A DNA stretch of 64,000 nt from Manis javanica (lineage: Eukaryota > Chordata > Mammalia > Pholidota > Manidae): the NCBI RefSeq assembly GCF_040802235.1, contig NC_133159.1:75256501-75320500 (forward strand), in the 5' to 3' direction. Positions 22,321 to 34,054 of the stretch are shown in pieces. The notes under the pieces were generated by a model. It did not search any database. It was not told the DNA's origin and was given only the letters and a program-made list of their open reading frames with translations. How positions within the stretch are numbered: the stretch's first letter is position 1; every line of letters starts with the position of its first letter. A program made the translations under genes and the position numbers.

Positions 22321-25300
22321 CCCAGACTTATAATAACTCTTAATGAAAGACGTGAAATTCTTGAAAATTTCATGACACTAACTTCTCTAATTCCATAAAA
22401 ACCTTTGGCCTGCATTTCTGCATTGTAAAGATATAAGCAGCCCAGTCGTAGTTTAGTCAATGTGTTAATGTAACCAGTGTAGGCATGGAGACTTTAATTC
22501 TACTCTACCACACAACTGCAAGCAGTATAAAATTAGACTATTTGCAGTGTACCACTTTTAGATGCATAGTAAGGGAGTGAAAATGGGAAAAAGAGATGTC
22601 AAGTAATATAGGTAAATGGTTAAGTGAAAAGCAAGTTACCCAATCTAATACCAGTTTAATAGCAAGTCTTCTATTTTGTAACCTCTAGTTTAGCCCAGTG
22701 TGAATGGATTGAAGCCTATATCCTTACACATAACTGCTCAATTCAAATTCCATAAGTAAAACAGGACTCAGGAGGTCTGCCTGGCATCCTCTCTCAAGCA
22801 AAGTTCAGTTCTTCAGGTGATGAGGAGGTTATATGCAGGTTCTCTGCTCCACCTGTGTAACCTGAAGCATGCTTACAGAATGCCAAGGACTGGGAAACTC
22901 CCCAGGGTAGTAGTGTCAACATGATATGCATCATGGTATCACACAGCTTCCTTACAACTCAAGCCTTGCAGCTGCTAGAACAGGAAGCAAGACTGTCAGT
23001 ACAGGAGTTTGCATTTGATTGGCAGGAGTTAAGGAGTGACCTCTTCTGGTCCCTTGTGATGCCACGGTACTTGTTTGTGGAGTTGAAGAATGAACTTCAT
23101 AAACACTCCAGGTAGGAGAGCAAGTGAGAGGCTTATTTAGAGATAAAGCGAGGGAACAGAGCTCCTGGCTCATGCCAGGAGGGGACAAGGGAGCTCTGGG
23201 GTGGTGCATTGTCTAAGGATTTTATAGGGGGTTGAGAGACAAAGGGCTAGGGATGTACACCTGCTAAGTGGTCCCAAAATGTTTATTTTTGAAGAGATAT
23301 TAAGTTTCTTATTAGTCTTCCTGGTTATTTATAAGAAATTTACTGCTCTGATTTCCTCCCAGGATAACAGCTTCCTGATCTGGGAGCATATCACTCAAGA
23401 CTGCCTGCTTTGCTCCCAAGGTGGGATGAGTTATTGTCTATTTGTTAAAGAGTATGTTAAGAAACTTACTTTTTAACTAATTGGGTTTTAAAATGCAACC
23501 TTATTTTCAAGATGGATCCTTTCTGTTTTTACTATGTTGTTTTGGGCTTGTTTGTTAACTTGCCCAGGTGGCAAATCACTTGATTAGGGCTGGAGGAAGA
23601 AAAGCATCATCTGGGTAAAGTCAGAAAAGTAAGCTGGGCCCCCCAGCAGGCTAAAGCAAATCCCACAATGGAATTATCTTGCTTTGTTTTTTCCAGAGGC
23701 CCTCACCCTACTCTGTCTAAGCCCATGGTCCCTGTATCACTTGGTTCTTTGAAATAGTCTTTACTTTGTTAGTCTGAGTGACAAGAAATCCAATAACACA
23801 GTTGACTCTATACACACTGAGTATTCCAAATAACAGATCTACATCAATCTTACTCAATTTTTGAATGCTGAGATTAAACCATCACCTTTACTATAGATGT
23901 ATCAGTGATGGATTAAAAATGGCTGCAATTTTATTTTATTTACACCTTACATAGAGAGGTAGATTTCAATTCTCCATTGCCTAGAATCTGGGCTGTCCCT
24001 GTAACCTATTCTGATCAATAGAACACAACAAAAAAGTGTTGAGATCTTTAGCTTCTGCCTCATTGCTTGGAACGCTCTGTCTTGAAAGTGTGAGATAAAA
24101 ATGAAATTTAACAACCCTCCACAGTGGTTCTCCAGGAAAAGAGAGCTTTGCAAGCTTCAGAGGCCCACAGTCCTAACCCTTGCCGACTCTTGCACACAGA
24201 TAGCACCAGAATGTGCATTGCGTATACTTTTCAGGACACTAAACCGAATGTATCCTTGACACACTGCTTGGACAAACTAACGTGATTTCTTCCCCACTGT
24301 AAACTGCATATAAACTGTCTTCATATGAAGAGGGACAGAGCAGTCTGATCAGAGCTCTCCGATCAACTGTCATCCTGGGCTATGGCCCTAGGTAAGACTC
24401 CAAATCTTTCTTAAAGCAGTGGGTATGTGGATTTCAGTCAATGGAAGCCAGCCACATGTGAGTGCCATGCTGTGCAGAGGCCCATGTTAGAGAGAGCAAT
24501 GGTACAAGTGGAAGTCTCAAGATACCTGTCATGTGGGTGAAGCATTTTGGACCTTCTAAATTTTTCCAATTTTGGAGAAAGTGAAAAAAAGTCGTAGAGT
24601 TATGCTATTAAATTTTTTAATGATTATATGTGGTTAAAATATGTAGAAATAGATATATTTATGCAATCCATAATTTTTAAAGAGAAAAGTAGGTTTTCAT
24701 ATATGGTTGCAAAGATTTATAATAATTTGATATAATACAGCACTATATACAAGGATAAAATTAAATGAGTCATCAAATTTTGGGGCACTTTAGCATTTCT
24801 TATACCATTTATTTATAGGCTCTAAAGGATTATGAACATGCAACATATAATTACTAAGTCCAATATAATCACTTAATGATATAAAATGGCCTATTTAATT
24901 CATCTCCTTTGTGAGGGTGAACAAGAAGAAAACATCTTCTCTAGCCTTGAGCCCACGACTCACTTTCCATGTTGGTAGTTCCATCCATCTTCTGGAGTAC
25001 TTTTATTTTACTACCAGGTTATTTCTTTACAGCTTAGAATCTAAGCAAACAGCCTACTCTCCATGCCCAGGAGTCATATCACTGTCTATAGACTGAACAA
25101 TCTCTGCCCACTGGAGAACCATATGCTGTTTCCACTAAGAAGCTCGGTCAGTTATCCTTACCATTGGTGCCTCCTTTTGATGGCATCCAGCACATGATCA
25201 CCCCACCTGGTGGGAGTGACACCCAACTGAGCCCAAAACTTTGGTCAAGTCCCACTGGACTTAGCTCTTTGCAGATTGCACCCCCACCAGGACTCTTCTG

Positions 25301-25567
25301 ATCTCCCCTCTGACAAATATTGAAAATTATAGGGGTGGCATTGGGGTACTGGAGAAAGTTTCTTCTGATGGAACCAACCCAATATCACCCTAGCATAGAG
25401 GCAGTGATAAAATATCCCTTACTATGTAATTTAATCTCTTTAAGGAAATGATCATGTAAGCTATTAAGTCATTGAAACAATTGAAACTTGAATTATTGAG
25501 ATTAGCTTTACCTAAATATGGGTATCATAACTATAACTCTGCATAGAAGTTTGATATAATCATTATG
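22321..25567. other. 3' flank of GBP5, no gene recognised
   Basis: Mixed unique and probably LTR-derived sequence (for example 22.75-23.70 and 23.95-24.40 kb). I could not assign families. An isolated 64-aa frame at 22921-23115 has no recognisable features. Confidence 0.4.
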
Positions 25568-25570
25568 AAA

Positions 25571-25576
25571 TTTATT
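25571..25576 (-). terminator. GBP5: Candidate GBP5 polyadenylation signal AATAAA
   Basis: The first AATAAA on the minus strand downstream of the stop codon lies about 92 nt after it. Using it would give a short 3' UTR of roughly 110-120 nt. Another AATAAA-type hexamer lies near 24807, so a longer 3' UTR is possible. Confidence 0.4.
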
Positions 25577-25667
25577 TAAATGGTGATTGTCCCAAGTTCT
25601 ATAATTTATCATTCCTTTGTGTCTTCAGTGAAAGTGAACAAGAAAAGTAAGTTTTGGTATTTAGCTC

Positions 25668-25784
25668 TTAGAGTAAGATACATGGATCTTCTGGTGAGGG
25701 AACTTCTCTCTGGAGTTGCTGGATCTTATTGTGAAGCCTTCTTCTTTCAGCTTCAGTATGCTCTCTGATCTTTTCAGCCTCTTC
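25668..25784 (-). CDS. GBP5: GBP5 coding exon 10 (CaaX terminus)
   Basis: 117 nt, 38 codons plus TAA at 25668-25670. It encodes [20 protein letters not shown] and ends PCILL. Cys followed by two aliphatic residues and Leu is a geranylgeranylation-type CaaX box, as in known GBP5. Acceptor TTTAG|GAAG. Confidence 0.94.
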   Translation of the reverse strand, partial: EEAEKIREHTEAERRRLHNKIQQLQREVPSPEDPCILL

Positions 25785-28700
25785 CTAAAGAGAAATAAAT
25801 AAAACTATAAAGATTAGCAAAAGTAATGTTAGCAAAAAGGGGGGAAAAGCCCAAATTATTGACTTTTTCTTACTTATTTGAATCCCTCAGTAAGTAAAAG
25901 AAGCTGGTCCTTGACCCCTCTTTTCCATGCATGTCCATTTTACCTCTCATTTTCGGTTTCTCATTTGTGTAGTTCTTCCATATACCTTTCACCAACTCCG
26001 GAAACATAATCCTCTCAATCTGTGAAATATTGATGTCTCAAGAATTATATCCTAAGGCTCCCTTCCCCCTAATTTTATACATCCTCTCTCCTATTTATAC
26101 AGAGAGGAATATCAGATGGAGTTCTAAGATACAACAACTATATGTCTAGGTGACCTTCACAGTCAGGTGAGGAGTCTGGGCCTCTGGCAAGATAGCTGGT
26201 TCCAAGTCTCCGCAGTTAGGGGGCAAAAGTAGAAGGAAAGAGTGAGGCAATCAAGAACCCCAGGCTGACTATACTGCCTGTCAATGCAGGGCTGTAATCT
26301 CAAAAGTGTCTTCAGGGTGCCTGGACAACTAGGACCTTCAGGGAGCCTGGCCATCCTGGGAGGGTTAGGGTACCCTTTGTCTCATAAGAGTGCTCACATA
26401 AGAATTTCATACCAGGTTTGCAGAAACCAGCCCTTGCAAATCCCACTCATTGGGAAGGCAGTTCTGATGACTTGCCAGGCTATGTGATACTGGCATTTAG
26501 TTATCTCTTTAGAACCTCACTTTTCTCATTGGAAAAATAGGGTCATAGTAGTTTTGCTTCACGATGAACAGATTGGATGAGAGAATGAGCCAAGTGCTTT
26601 ATGCTGTGCTTGATAATTAGGAACTAGTCTTAATGAGTGATGATAATAATAAATAACTGCATGAAACAAACTCTTCCAGCTAAAGACCTTCAATGCCAGC
26701 AGTGATTAAGGGAAGAACAAGTGCGTGGACACAGTAATATGGAAATAATCTAATAAGGTAATCTATAATCAAAGAAAAGACTGTCTAGAGCAATTAACAA
26801 GTTAACGACAAGAGAAAACCTAAGTGCCATGGGTTAGAAATGCCCTGGGCTTTTCTTTAACAAATTACAGTGCTGATTTTTATGCCAAGCACCATTATAA
26901 ACACAAAATTGACTCAGTTATCACAATAACCCCATAAAATGGGTGTTATCACTGTCTCCATTTTCCGCAAGAGGAAATTGAGGTACAGAGGGGCTAGATA
27001 GCTTGCCCAAGCCATGTATTTAGTAAGAAGTAGAGCTAGGATTCACACCCAGGCCGTCTGACTCGAGCTCATGCTCTGAGCCACAACATCACGTTACCTC
27101 TCTCGCTTTGTCACTGCTTCACGCTCTCATCAACACAGAGAGGGAGATGCGCTTAACCCTGAGATGCAGTAACTGAGGAGTACCTGGAGCCGACGTTCCT
27201 GGGCCCTCCAATACATCGCCAGGTCACGTGCTCTGTTCCTCTCCATTCGTCTCACTTGTTGCTGATGGAGTCTCTCCCTCTCCACCAGCATTTCCTGGTT
27301 GCGCCTTTGAATTGCCTCCAGCCTTTGAGCTTCAGCCTTTGCAGCCTCTGCTTTCACACGTGCCTCTGAGAAAGAAGAAAATGGCAAAGCTCTCTGGGAT
27401 TTAAAAGCCCCTGCCTTCTGCTTCCCACGTTTATTTCTTATTGCTGCTACTTCAAAAAGAAAATTCTCAGTGTTTCCCTGCCGGATAACCACATTGCAGC
27501 CAACAGTACGTGCCCTACTCAGATGCGGCACGTGCCCTACTTAGATGCGGCTGAGGAGCTAAGAATCCTCTGTGCCATTATGACCCCAGTTTACTGATCC
27601 CTGATGAAGCAGGCTGGATGAATTTAGAATGCATGGACATTTCTTTCATCTTTCCATTTTCTTCTCACCTTCTATCTCCTTTTCCCTCTTGGTGAGAGCC
27701 AGGTCCATCTGTAGAATGCTATCGCTCACAGACTCCCTGGACTGTAAATATTTCTGCAGAGTTTCCTCAGCCTAGGAACCCCAAAGACAAGCAGTTCAGA
27801 GCATGAAATAGTAATTAGGAGTGCTACAAAACTCTTAGTCCTTTTTCTTCCCTGAAGTGCTCAGCCGGTACTTGCTAAAACCCTTTTCTCACAGGGGTGA
27901 TCACAAGCGTTGAGCTGGCTAAATCAGAGCACCTAAGGCCACTGGATGCAAAGGATTTGGGTACAAGTGGGAAAATAATGCAACGTGGGTGCTTTAAGGA
28001 CTGGTTCGGATGCTGGGAAAAGGTGCTCTCCCTCCCCTGACACTGAGGGCACAAAGGATTTGTTAACCTGAGAGCTATGGTCTCATCTTCACTAGCAAGC
28101 GGGGTGAGGCTGCCTGTAAATGAAACCAACAGCGAGGAAGAGAGAACGGAAAAGGAAGTGGGGGTTGAAAGAAAGAAGGAGGGGGGGGAACTGACAATAC
28201 TGCTTGAACCCCTGAAAGTAGCTATACTGGCAGCTAAATTCAGTCTGCCTTTAGTTTGTGGAAGCCAATGGATTACAGTTTTATCATAATTAAGTTTCAG
28301 TTATTGGGATTGTGTCCTGTGTGACCAAAAAAGTCCCCTTTTTACAATGTATGTTGATGGTTGCAATAAAAGTCTGGTGATTATGGTGATAGTTCAACTT
28401 AATTCAACCGCCATCCTTGGAATTTAAGTATTTTCTTCCTGTCCTCACTGGCATTTGAAAGAAGACCCACTACTAACAGATAAATCTAGAGATACCTGTA
28501 TTCCTTTTCTGGGTTTTTGATAGTACATTGCCTTCAGCTTTTCTGTCTTCTGCACGAAGAGACGAAACCCCCCTGGCTTTGAATAAATCCCCTGCTTCAC
28601 ACCTTCTTCTAGAGGCTGGAAAATATCTTGAAGTAAAGCTGAGCAATAATCTGAAGATGCCTTCAAGTTCTGTTTATAAAAGTCACTCTGTTTTGCTTCC

Positions 28701-31700
28701 AGCAAAGTCTTCAAAGGGAAAAAGGTCCACAGAAAAGATGTTAGCAACATTTCAGTATTTCTAGAAATGATTCTTAAAAAGAATATTTTTTCTAGGAACT
28801 AGAGGTCTACAAGCAAGACTATATCCTTCCTGCCACACCTAGAAAAGTTCCAAGGAAGGTACACTGTAGAAAAAAGACAGTTTAGTTTTGTGTTTGACAT
28901 GTCCTGAAACCCCTTTCTCCTGCTATTTCTGCTTAAGATGTAATCTTCAGAGTACAGGTCTCTAGCTTCATGCTGTAATATTAAATGTCATTAAATATTA
29001 AATGTCACTGTGTTTAACATTTCTGGTTTCAGTATTATATTGGGCCTGGGATTCCCAACAAGGTAGTGGAATGCAGTAATTGGCTAGAATGACATGAGAG
29101 TCTGTTATGAAACCTGGAGACATAATCTTTGAGTAGATCCATTTGCAATTCTGTATGCTTGATAAATAAAAAAGGGAAGTCACAATACTTCATGAATACA
29201 ACTTTTGAAGGAATAAGATTACTTTAAAAAAATTGGTCCATGGATGTAACATGGTAAGCGAGCTGTATGTTAAGTTCCAGAATCTATGGGGCCCAGAGCA
29301 GTTACATGTTTATTTGTTTGTTTGTTTTCAGAATAGCAGTGATAGCTTGGTCACATAAGTGATGGTCATTACTTTCCACTCTTGTAAGGATTGCTTTTCT
29401 TAATTAAATCCCCATTTTGCCTTTGATAGGTATACTTGCCTTTTACTATCCATAAACCCTATTAACTAGAGAAAAAAAAAAACACCTCTAATTCTTTCTG
29501 GAAACTTTGGTCCACATCCTGGAAAGAGTTCTCCATGAAAACTCTGATGGCCTCTCTTTTGCTGGCGCTGTGCAGATCCAGCAGCTCTTGGAGGGTTTCT
29601 GTGGGCAGCTGGACCTTCTGGCTCATCTGCTGGTCATAGTGAGCAATGGCCTTTTTCACTGCAGTTGAATTCTTGATCTGGGCCAAAGTCAGGACTGAAT
29701 TCTCCATGTAGGGCAGATTCCCACTGCTGATAGCATTGACATAGGTCAGCACCAGGCTCTCTAGATCTTCAAGGCAGGGGTGAAGGGAGGGAGATGCATG
29801 TGTTATTTACGTAATAAAGAGAAAGAGGACAGGCTTTAAACCGGCTTAGCATGTGAATTAAAAGATTTGTTGCCTGAACTTTTCTGCACAATATTCAAGT
29901 GGCCCCAATAAGTTTTTTTGGGGGAACTGTGTGACCAATAAGCCAGATTTTTCTTTGGGAAAAGAAATATTCAAAGGGGAAACTCAAAATCTATGTGATT
30001 ATCCACATTTCATCCTTTCCCCTTGAGAAAGAAGAAAATGGTTATATAAAGTTATGCATATTCATTGATTAGACTAGGCCTTTTGCCTCTTCTCTTCCTT
30101 TCTTTCCCTCTTCCTCAGGTTTCTGTTCCCTTCAGAATTCCCTTTCCTCTTCCCCTTCTCATTGTAAAGCTGATGTGGGCATAACCTCCTCTGAAAAAGC
30201 ACAAAGTGAGTAAGTTAGGCCAGGTCCCTTTTACTGGCAGCTGGAACTTTCTGTGTGTCTTCCTTGTCCTTGCATACTTCGCTGCCACTTCCCTCTAGAG
30301 AGTGACGATACTTCACACAGTTCTGACATGGAGTCTTTGGGAAAGCCTGGGCCAAGAAGTCAGCTTAGATATTTTTTTTTAGGGTTCTAGACTGCTTGGG
30401 CCTCTGTTTAATGTTTGGGTCAACTGAGGTCATTTCTACAGAGAACGTACATGTCTTCCTCGTCTTGTGTCTATTGAAGGCTGTGACACACCATAGATAT
30501 CTACTATATTGGTGGAACAAATGCTGTCAACCCACATGGGGTAGTCTAGTTCAGCTGTGGATCAGTTATGGACAGAACTTCTTTAGCTTGATCTTTTCCT
30601 CAGGTTATATTTCTATTTTTCCTACTTTGGAGGCATTGCTTTAAAAAGCACTAGAAATATTTTTGTTACCCACTGTAATTTAATAATATGACACATAACA
30701 TTTTCTCAGTAAAAACCGACTATGTGTTTTCAATATTGTTGATGGGAGGAGAAACTTATTTTAGTGCCTCCACTCTTTATGTTGTATTGAAAGAAAATCC
30801 TAAAAAAGGTACTCACAGGGTCCATTGACCTTAATGCCTCCTGAAAGAGTTTTAGGTTTGGAATGGTTGAGGATGTAGGAGTAGAATTCTTCTACTTGTT
30901 GCACAAAATCAGGATTCAGCTCATCATTACACAGTGTCTCAAGCTGGGCAAATTTCTTCCTGTGAGTGGGTGTGTCAAAGACAAAGCATTTCCTTACTGG
31001 AAAGAATTTCTTGATACATTGATCAGGCAAATTGAAATTTTGAAGCCTTTGATTAGTGCCTGGGGAAGGAAAAATAGGATTTAGCATAGGATTACCACTC
31101 ATTTTAATTATTTTCCTCAAATAAATGAGCCTTCCACCTGATGTTATTTGTTTCAGTATGTCTTCACAAATGCTAAACAAGAAGTTGAAAGGTAACCAAT
31201 CAGGGAAAGGAAAAAAGAAAATTTTTCTCCAAGAACAGGGGAGTAATACAATTTAATATTGAAAATATAAGTTCACTCTAAATTAATACCATAAATTATT
31301 TATTTGGTAGTTTAGACAGGTGAGTAAGTATGGGAAAGTATAAATTAAACTATCCACATGCAAGAGAGAATTTCTTATGTTACTTTTCTACCTCTTTCCA
31401 AAACTGAAATCTCTGTTACCTTGCCCTGGCTTCAGTGAATTCTCCAGGTATTCATCTGTTGTGATGAGCTTCCCATCTACTTCCAGGGCTAGGTAGAAAT
31501 CTCTCAGAGTCCACACTAAATCTGGACAGAAACACTGAAAGTCAGCTGCATCTTCAGCCCTGCTGCCATCAGGTGAGGTTATGGTCCTGAGCAGATTTGA
31601 CAGCTCTATGACATAGCTGCAGTGCAATTAAGGAAAACTGGCAGGAACAGGAATGCAGCTATGCCCATGTTTAATTTCATGTCTCTCTATACCTTACATT

Positions 31701-33529
31701 TCTCTTTGGCTCTTAACTAATTCTTCATTCCATCAGTAAATATAAGGACTCTTTTTCTTGTAGCTTTAATGTTTATCATGTTTTCATTTTGGTGTTTGAT
31801 TCACAAAGACTCACAAACACAGCTGGTGAATACAGGAGTTCTTTCTGGCTTTGATACCGTCCTGGACCACCAAAGGATACTGCAATAGGTCGACAGCTCT
31901 CTGGTCAATTTTGTTCATTGTATTGTATACAAAGGTGCTACTCAGTAGAATTGCCAGTGCAAAGATATGAGTATCATTATTCTGGTTACCCTAGAAGTCA
32001 GAACAAATTAAAGTCATGTCTTACGGTGTTCCTAGATAAGCACATTAAAAATAGACCCCTGATCTACAAAGGTTAAACAGGACAAACAAAAATGATTGTG
32101 AAAAACATATGAACTTTGAAAAGAATAGTTCTGTCATTATCATTGACAATTTTACAAGAAACCATATATTGTTAACTCACCCAATCCCTCTTGTAACTAG
32201 TTAGGTGTTTGCAAAATGAACAGTCAGTTAGTGCGATAACCAGAATGTTTAAAATGGAGATTTCTAATTGTGTAAAACAAAGTTGGCTTATAGATGTAAT
32301 AGATACATTTTACTGAGTAGTTATTATACACAGTAGTTATATACAAATTCACATTATCTTATACTCACAGGAACATTGTGAGATAGGTTTATAGCCACTG
32401 CCTCTATGCTACAGGTGAGGAAGCTAAAGCACACATTGAGGCTATTTTAAATTTGTGGTGAATCAAAAGCAAAATAAAAACATAAAAAACATGAGAAGGT
32501 CAATGGAAAGATCCAGTTGTGTGCTAAAGCCAGCTTGTACCTGCCCGTAAGAGCTGATGGTGTACATCTGTTCTGAACCCCAAACTTAGTGACTTCACTT
32601 TGGTAGCCTGCCATCAGCTGTGATGGGATACTTGGAAAACTGCAAGTGCTACACATCAAGGAGTTTCTTTCCCTCCAGAGGGCTAATTGTAAACACTTAA
32701 TGAGCAAAGCAGTAGAAAAAAGCCCATGTATCTAGTGTTTGAATGATAAGTTGGATAAGTCTAAACAGAAAATTAAAAATGTTGGGAGACTTACTCTTGA
32801 TTGTCAAAGTCAGAGAGCTGCAAGTGATAAAGCCTGGTCTGAAGTCAGGTTCCTTTTACCCAGAGCCCACTACTAATCACTATTCTCCACAGGATCAGAC
32901 TCCTAGATGGGATTTTATTTACAACATCTTTCTGCATTTCAGTTAACTGCTTAGCTCTACAGTAGTTCAGTCTCCCAGTCATGATTCTAGCTTATAAGTA
33001 CATCTTTCTCACTTCAGGTTTCCAAACTTTGACTATTAAAAAGAAAAAGGGGAAAAAAACACACTCTGGTCAAGCACAAGTACAAATCTGGAAAAAACAA
33101 AGCCCCCAATCTCCCCGTGCAACAATGTTCAGAGATGAGGAATCAGAAGGAATCCTTGCTCCCCACCTTCTGCACATCGCCCAGGCCCTTGGTGTCAAGC
33201 AGAACTAGGGTGTGGCTTGGCTTCTTGGGGTGAGGCAAACACCACATCCAGATGCCCTTGGTGTGAGACTGCACTGTGGAGCCAACAGAGAAACCTGCAA
33301 GGGGAGTGGAGAGGTTGTAGGAAAGGAGGGGATCTAGGAATTGGAGACTTCTTAACAACTGAGCAAGGGTTTGAAGAAAGCAAGATGAGGAGATAGCAGA
33401 AAGTATAACCAGTATTGATCTGAATTGAAGCAAAGGAATGGGAAAGAGAATATCAAATACCATAGGCTGGCAATTTGATGGGTTTTTTTTACAGGAATAT
33501 TATGCTACTAAAATTTTAATAGTGTATAG

Positions 33530-33580
<51 letters not shown>

Positions 33581-34035
33581 ATTTCATTAATGTCTCAATG
33601 ATTTCCTTATGATTGGAAAGTATGCTTTTGCCAAAGAGATACTAGGAAAAAAAAAAAGGGGGTGCTATGTCTGGACAGACCTCTGCCCTTTATCTCCCAG
33701 AAGATAATTAGCCCAGCTTGGCCCAAACCATGAGCTTTCAGGATTCCTCCCCATCCCTAACTTTCTCTCCGTCTGCCACCATACTCAGCGCTGGCAGTCT
33801 GGGTGCACACAGGGGACTCGGCAGAGCTTTGCTGGTGCCACTCACCCTTTCTCTTCCCAGCCAGCTTGTTCATCAGGTAGGATTTGCCTGTGCGGTACAG
33901 GCCCACAATAGCCACCACCACCACTGGCTGGGTAATGGCAGACAGGATCTTCAGAGCTTCCTGATTAGCCACCAGCTGCCCTTTAATGTTCTCAATGAGG
34001 CACATGGGGGCTGGCATGTGGCTCTCTGAGGCCAT
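25668..34035 (-). CDS. GBP5: Guanylate-binding protein 5, complete spliced coding region (10 coding exons)
   Basis: GBP5 is a dynamin-like large GTPase induced by interferon-gamma, prenylated and acting at Golgi and pathogen membranes and in inflammasome activation (family knowledge). The coding exons are 34035-33846, 33294-33167, 31990-31881, 31616-31420, 31059-30817, 29766-29486, 28708-28496, 27771-27669, 27365-27184 and 25784-25668. Their lengths are 190, 128, 110, 197, 243, 281, 213, 103, 182 and 117 nt, summing to 1764 nt (587 aa plus stop). All junctions are GT-AG and the phases agree. Visible motifs are the P-loop GLYRTGKS (45-52), SHTKG around Ser73/Thr75, the G3 motif as DTKG (97-100), TLRD, the helical domain, a charged C-terminal coiled region ([16 protein letters not shown]) and the C-terminal CaaX box [21 protein letters not shown]-like [10 protein letters not shown] and [13 protein letters not shown] match GBP5 better than GBP1, 2, 4, 6 or 7. 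The oddity is Lys99 in place of the family Glu. The start was chosen because MASE opens the family and follows a consensus acceptor 19 nt upstream. Confidence 0.95.
26465..26640 (+). repeat. MIR SINE relic in the last GBP5 intron
   Basis: AGAACCTCACTTTTCTCATT, AAAATAGGGTCATAGTAG and GATGAGAGAATGAGCCAAGT follow the MIR 3' half order. Confidence 0.6.
26865..27110 (+). repeat. MIR SINE in the last GBP5 intron
   Basis: Good MIR order: ATCACAATAACCCCATAAAA, TCTCCATTTTCCGCAAGAGG, TGAGGTACAGAGGGGCTAGA, AGAGCTAGGATTCACACCCA and a GAGCTCATGCTCTGAGCCAC-type end. Confidence 0.8.
27184..27365 (-). CDS. GBP5: GBP5 coding exon 9 (charged coiled region)
   Basis: 182 nt, phase 1 to 0. It encodes [36 protein letters not shown] and [20 protein letters not shown]. 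The first part is close to known GBP5. The last 20 residues are Arg-rich where relatives are Gln/Glu-rich. Acceptor TTTCTCAG, donor GTACTC. Confidence 0.93.
27669..27771 (-). CDS. GBP5: GBP5 coding exon 8
   Basis: 103 nt, phase 0 to 1. It encodes [20 protein letters not shown] followed by [14 protein letters not shown], the start of the C-terminal coiled region. It lies outside the longer open reading frames and was found by splice and family matching. Acceptor TTCCTAG, donor GTGAGA. Confidence 0.93.
28496..28708 (-). CDS. GBP5: GBP5 coding exon 7 (helical domain)
   Basis: 213 nt, exactly 71 codons, phase 0. It contains [49 protein letters not shown] and [10 protein letters not shown], all characteristic of the GBP helical domain. 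Acceptor TTTGAAG, donor GTATCT. Confidence 0.94.
29486..29766 (-). CDS. GBP5: GBP5 coding exon 6 (helical domain)
   Basis: 281 nt, phase 1 to 0. It encodes the first helices of the middle domain: [46 protein letters not shown] and FQKELE. The split codon at its 5' junction is T|AT (Tyr), where relatives usually have Arg. Acceptor TTGAAG, donor GTGTTT followed by a T-tract. Confidence 0.94.
30817..31059 (-). CDS. GBP5: GBP5 coding exon 5
   Basis: 243 nt, phase 1 to 1. It covers the end of the G domain and the linker: [45 protein letters not shown] and [11 protein letters not shown]. Relatives have LPRLCI where this gene has LPDQCI. Acceptor TTCCCCAG, donor GTGAGT. Confidence 0.94.
31420..31616 (-). 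CDS. GBP5: GBP5 coding exon 4 (G4 TLRD)
   Basis: 197 nt, phase 2 to 1. It completes the LLH codon and encodes [20 protein letters not shown] (TLRD is the GBP G4 motif that reads guanine) and [13 protein letters not shown]. Acceptor CACTGCAG, donor GTAACA. Confidence 0.94.
31881..31990 (-). CDS. GBP5: GBP5 coding exon 3
   Basis: 110 nt, phase 0 to 2. It encodes the core strand/helix with [18 protein letters not shown], continuing into AVDLL plus two bases of a His codon. The acceptor is TTCTAG. The donor GTATCC is a weak match beyond GT, but the codon it splits (CA|C) restores the LLHYV sequence found in relatives, so the junction is well supported. Confidence 0.93.
32300..32450 (+). repeat. 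MIR-like relic in GBP5 intron
   Basis: CACATTATCTTATACTCACA, GAACATTGTGAGATAGG and ACAGGTGAGGAAGCTAAAGC fit the MIR core. Confidence 0.5.
33167..33294 (-). CDS. GBP5: GBP5 coding exon 2 (G2/G3 motifs, altered DTKG)
   Basis: It encodes residues 64-106 (128 nt, phase 1 to 0), from acceptor CTTGCAG to donor GTGGGG. It contains the VQSHTKG switch segment and [10 protein letters not shown]. The codon at 33188-33190 is AAG (Lys99), where GBP relatives carry Glu. Asp97, Gly100 and Ser73 are kept. Confidence 0.95.
33530..33577 (+). repeat. (TA)n microsatellite in GBP5 intron 2
   Basis: About 24 uninterrupted TA units between coding exons 1 and 2. Confidence 0.95.
33846..34035 (-). CDS. GBP5: GBP5 coding exon 1 (start codon, P-loop)
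   Basis: It encodes residues 1-63 plus one base of codon 64. It begins [16 protein letters not shown] and contains the nucleotide-binding P-loop GLYRTGKS. The exon ends AAG G before the donor GTGAGT-like GTGAG. The 19 nt from 34036 to 34054 are 5' UTR in the same exon, preceded by the acceptor TTTGCAG. Confidence 0.95.
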
Positions 34036-34054
34036 GCTGAGGGTGTTTCCTTGT

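Noticed and set aside
25668-34035. GBP5 as a pseudogene
   Set aside because: All ten coding exons, splice sites, phases, start, stop and CaaX box are intact; only the Glu99 change argues for altered function.
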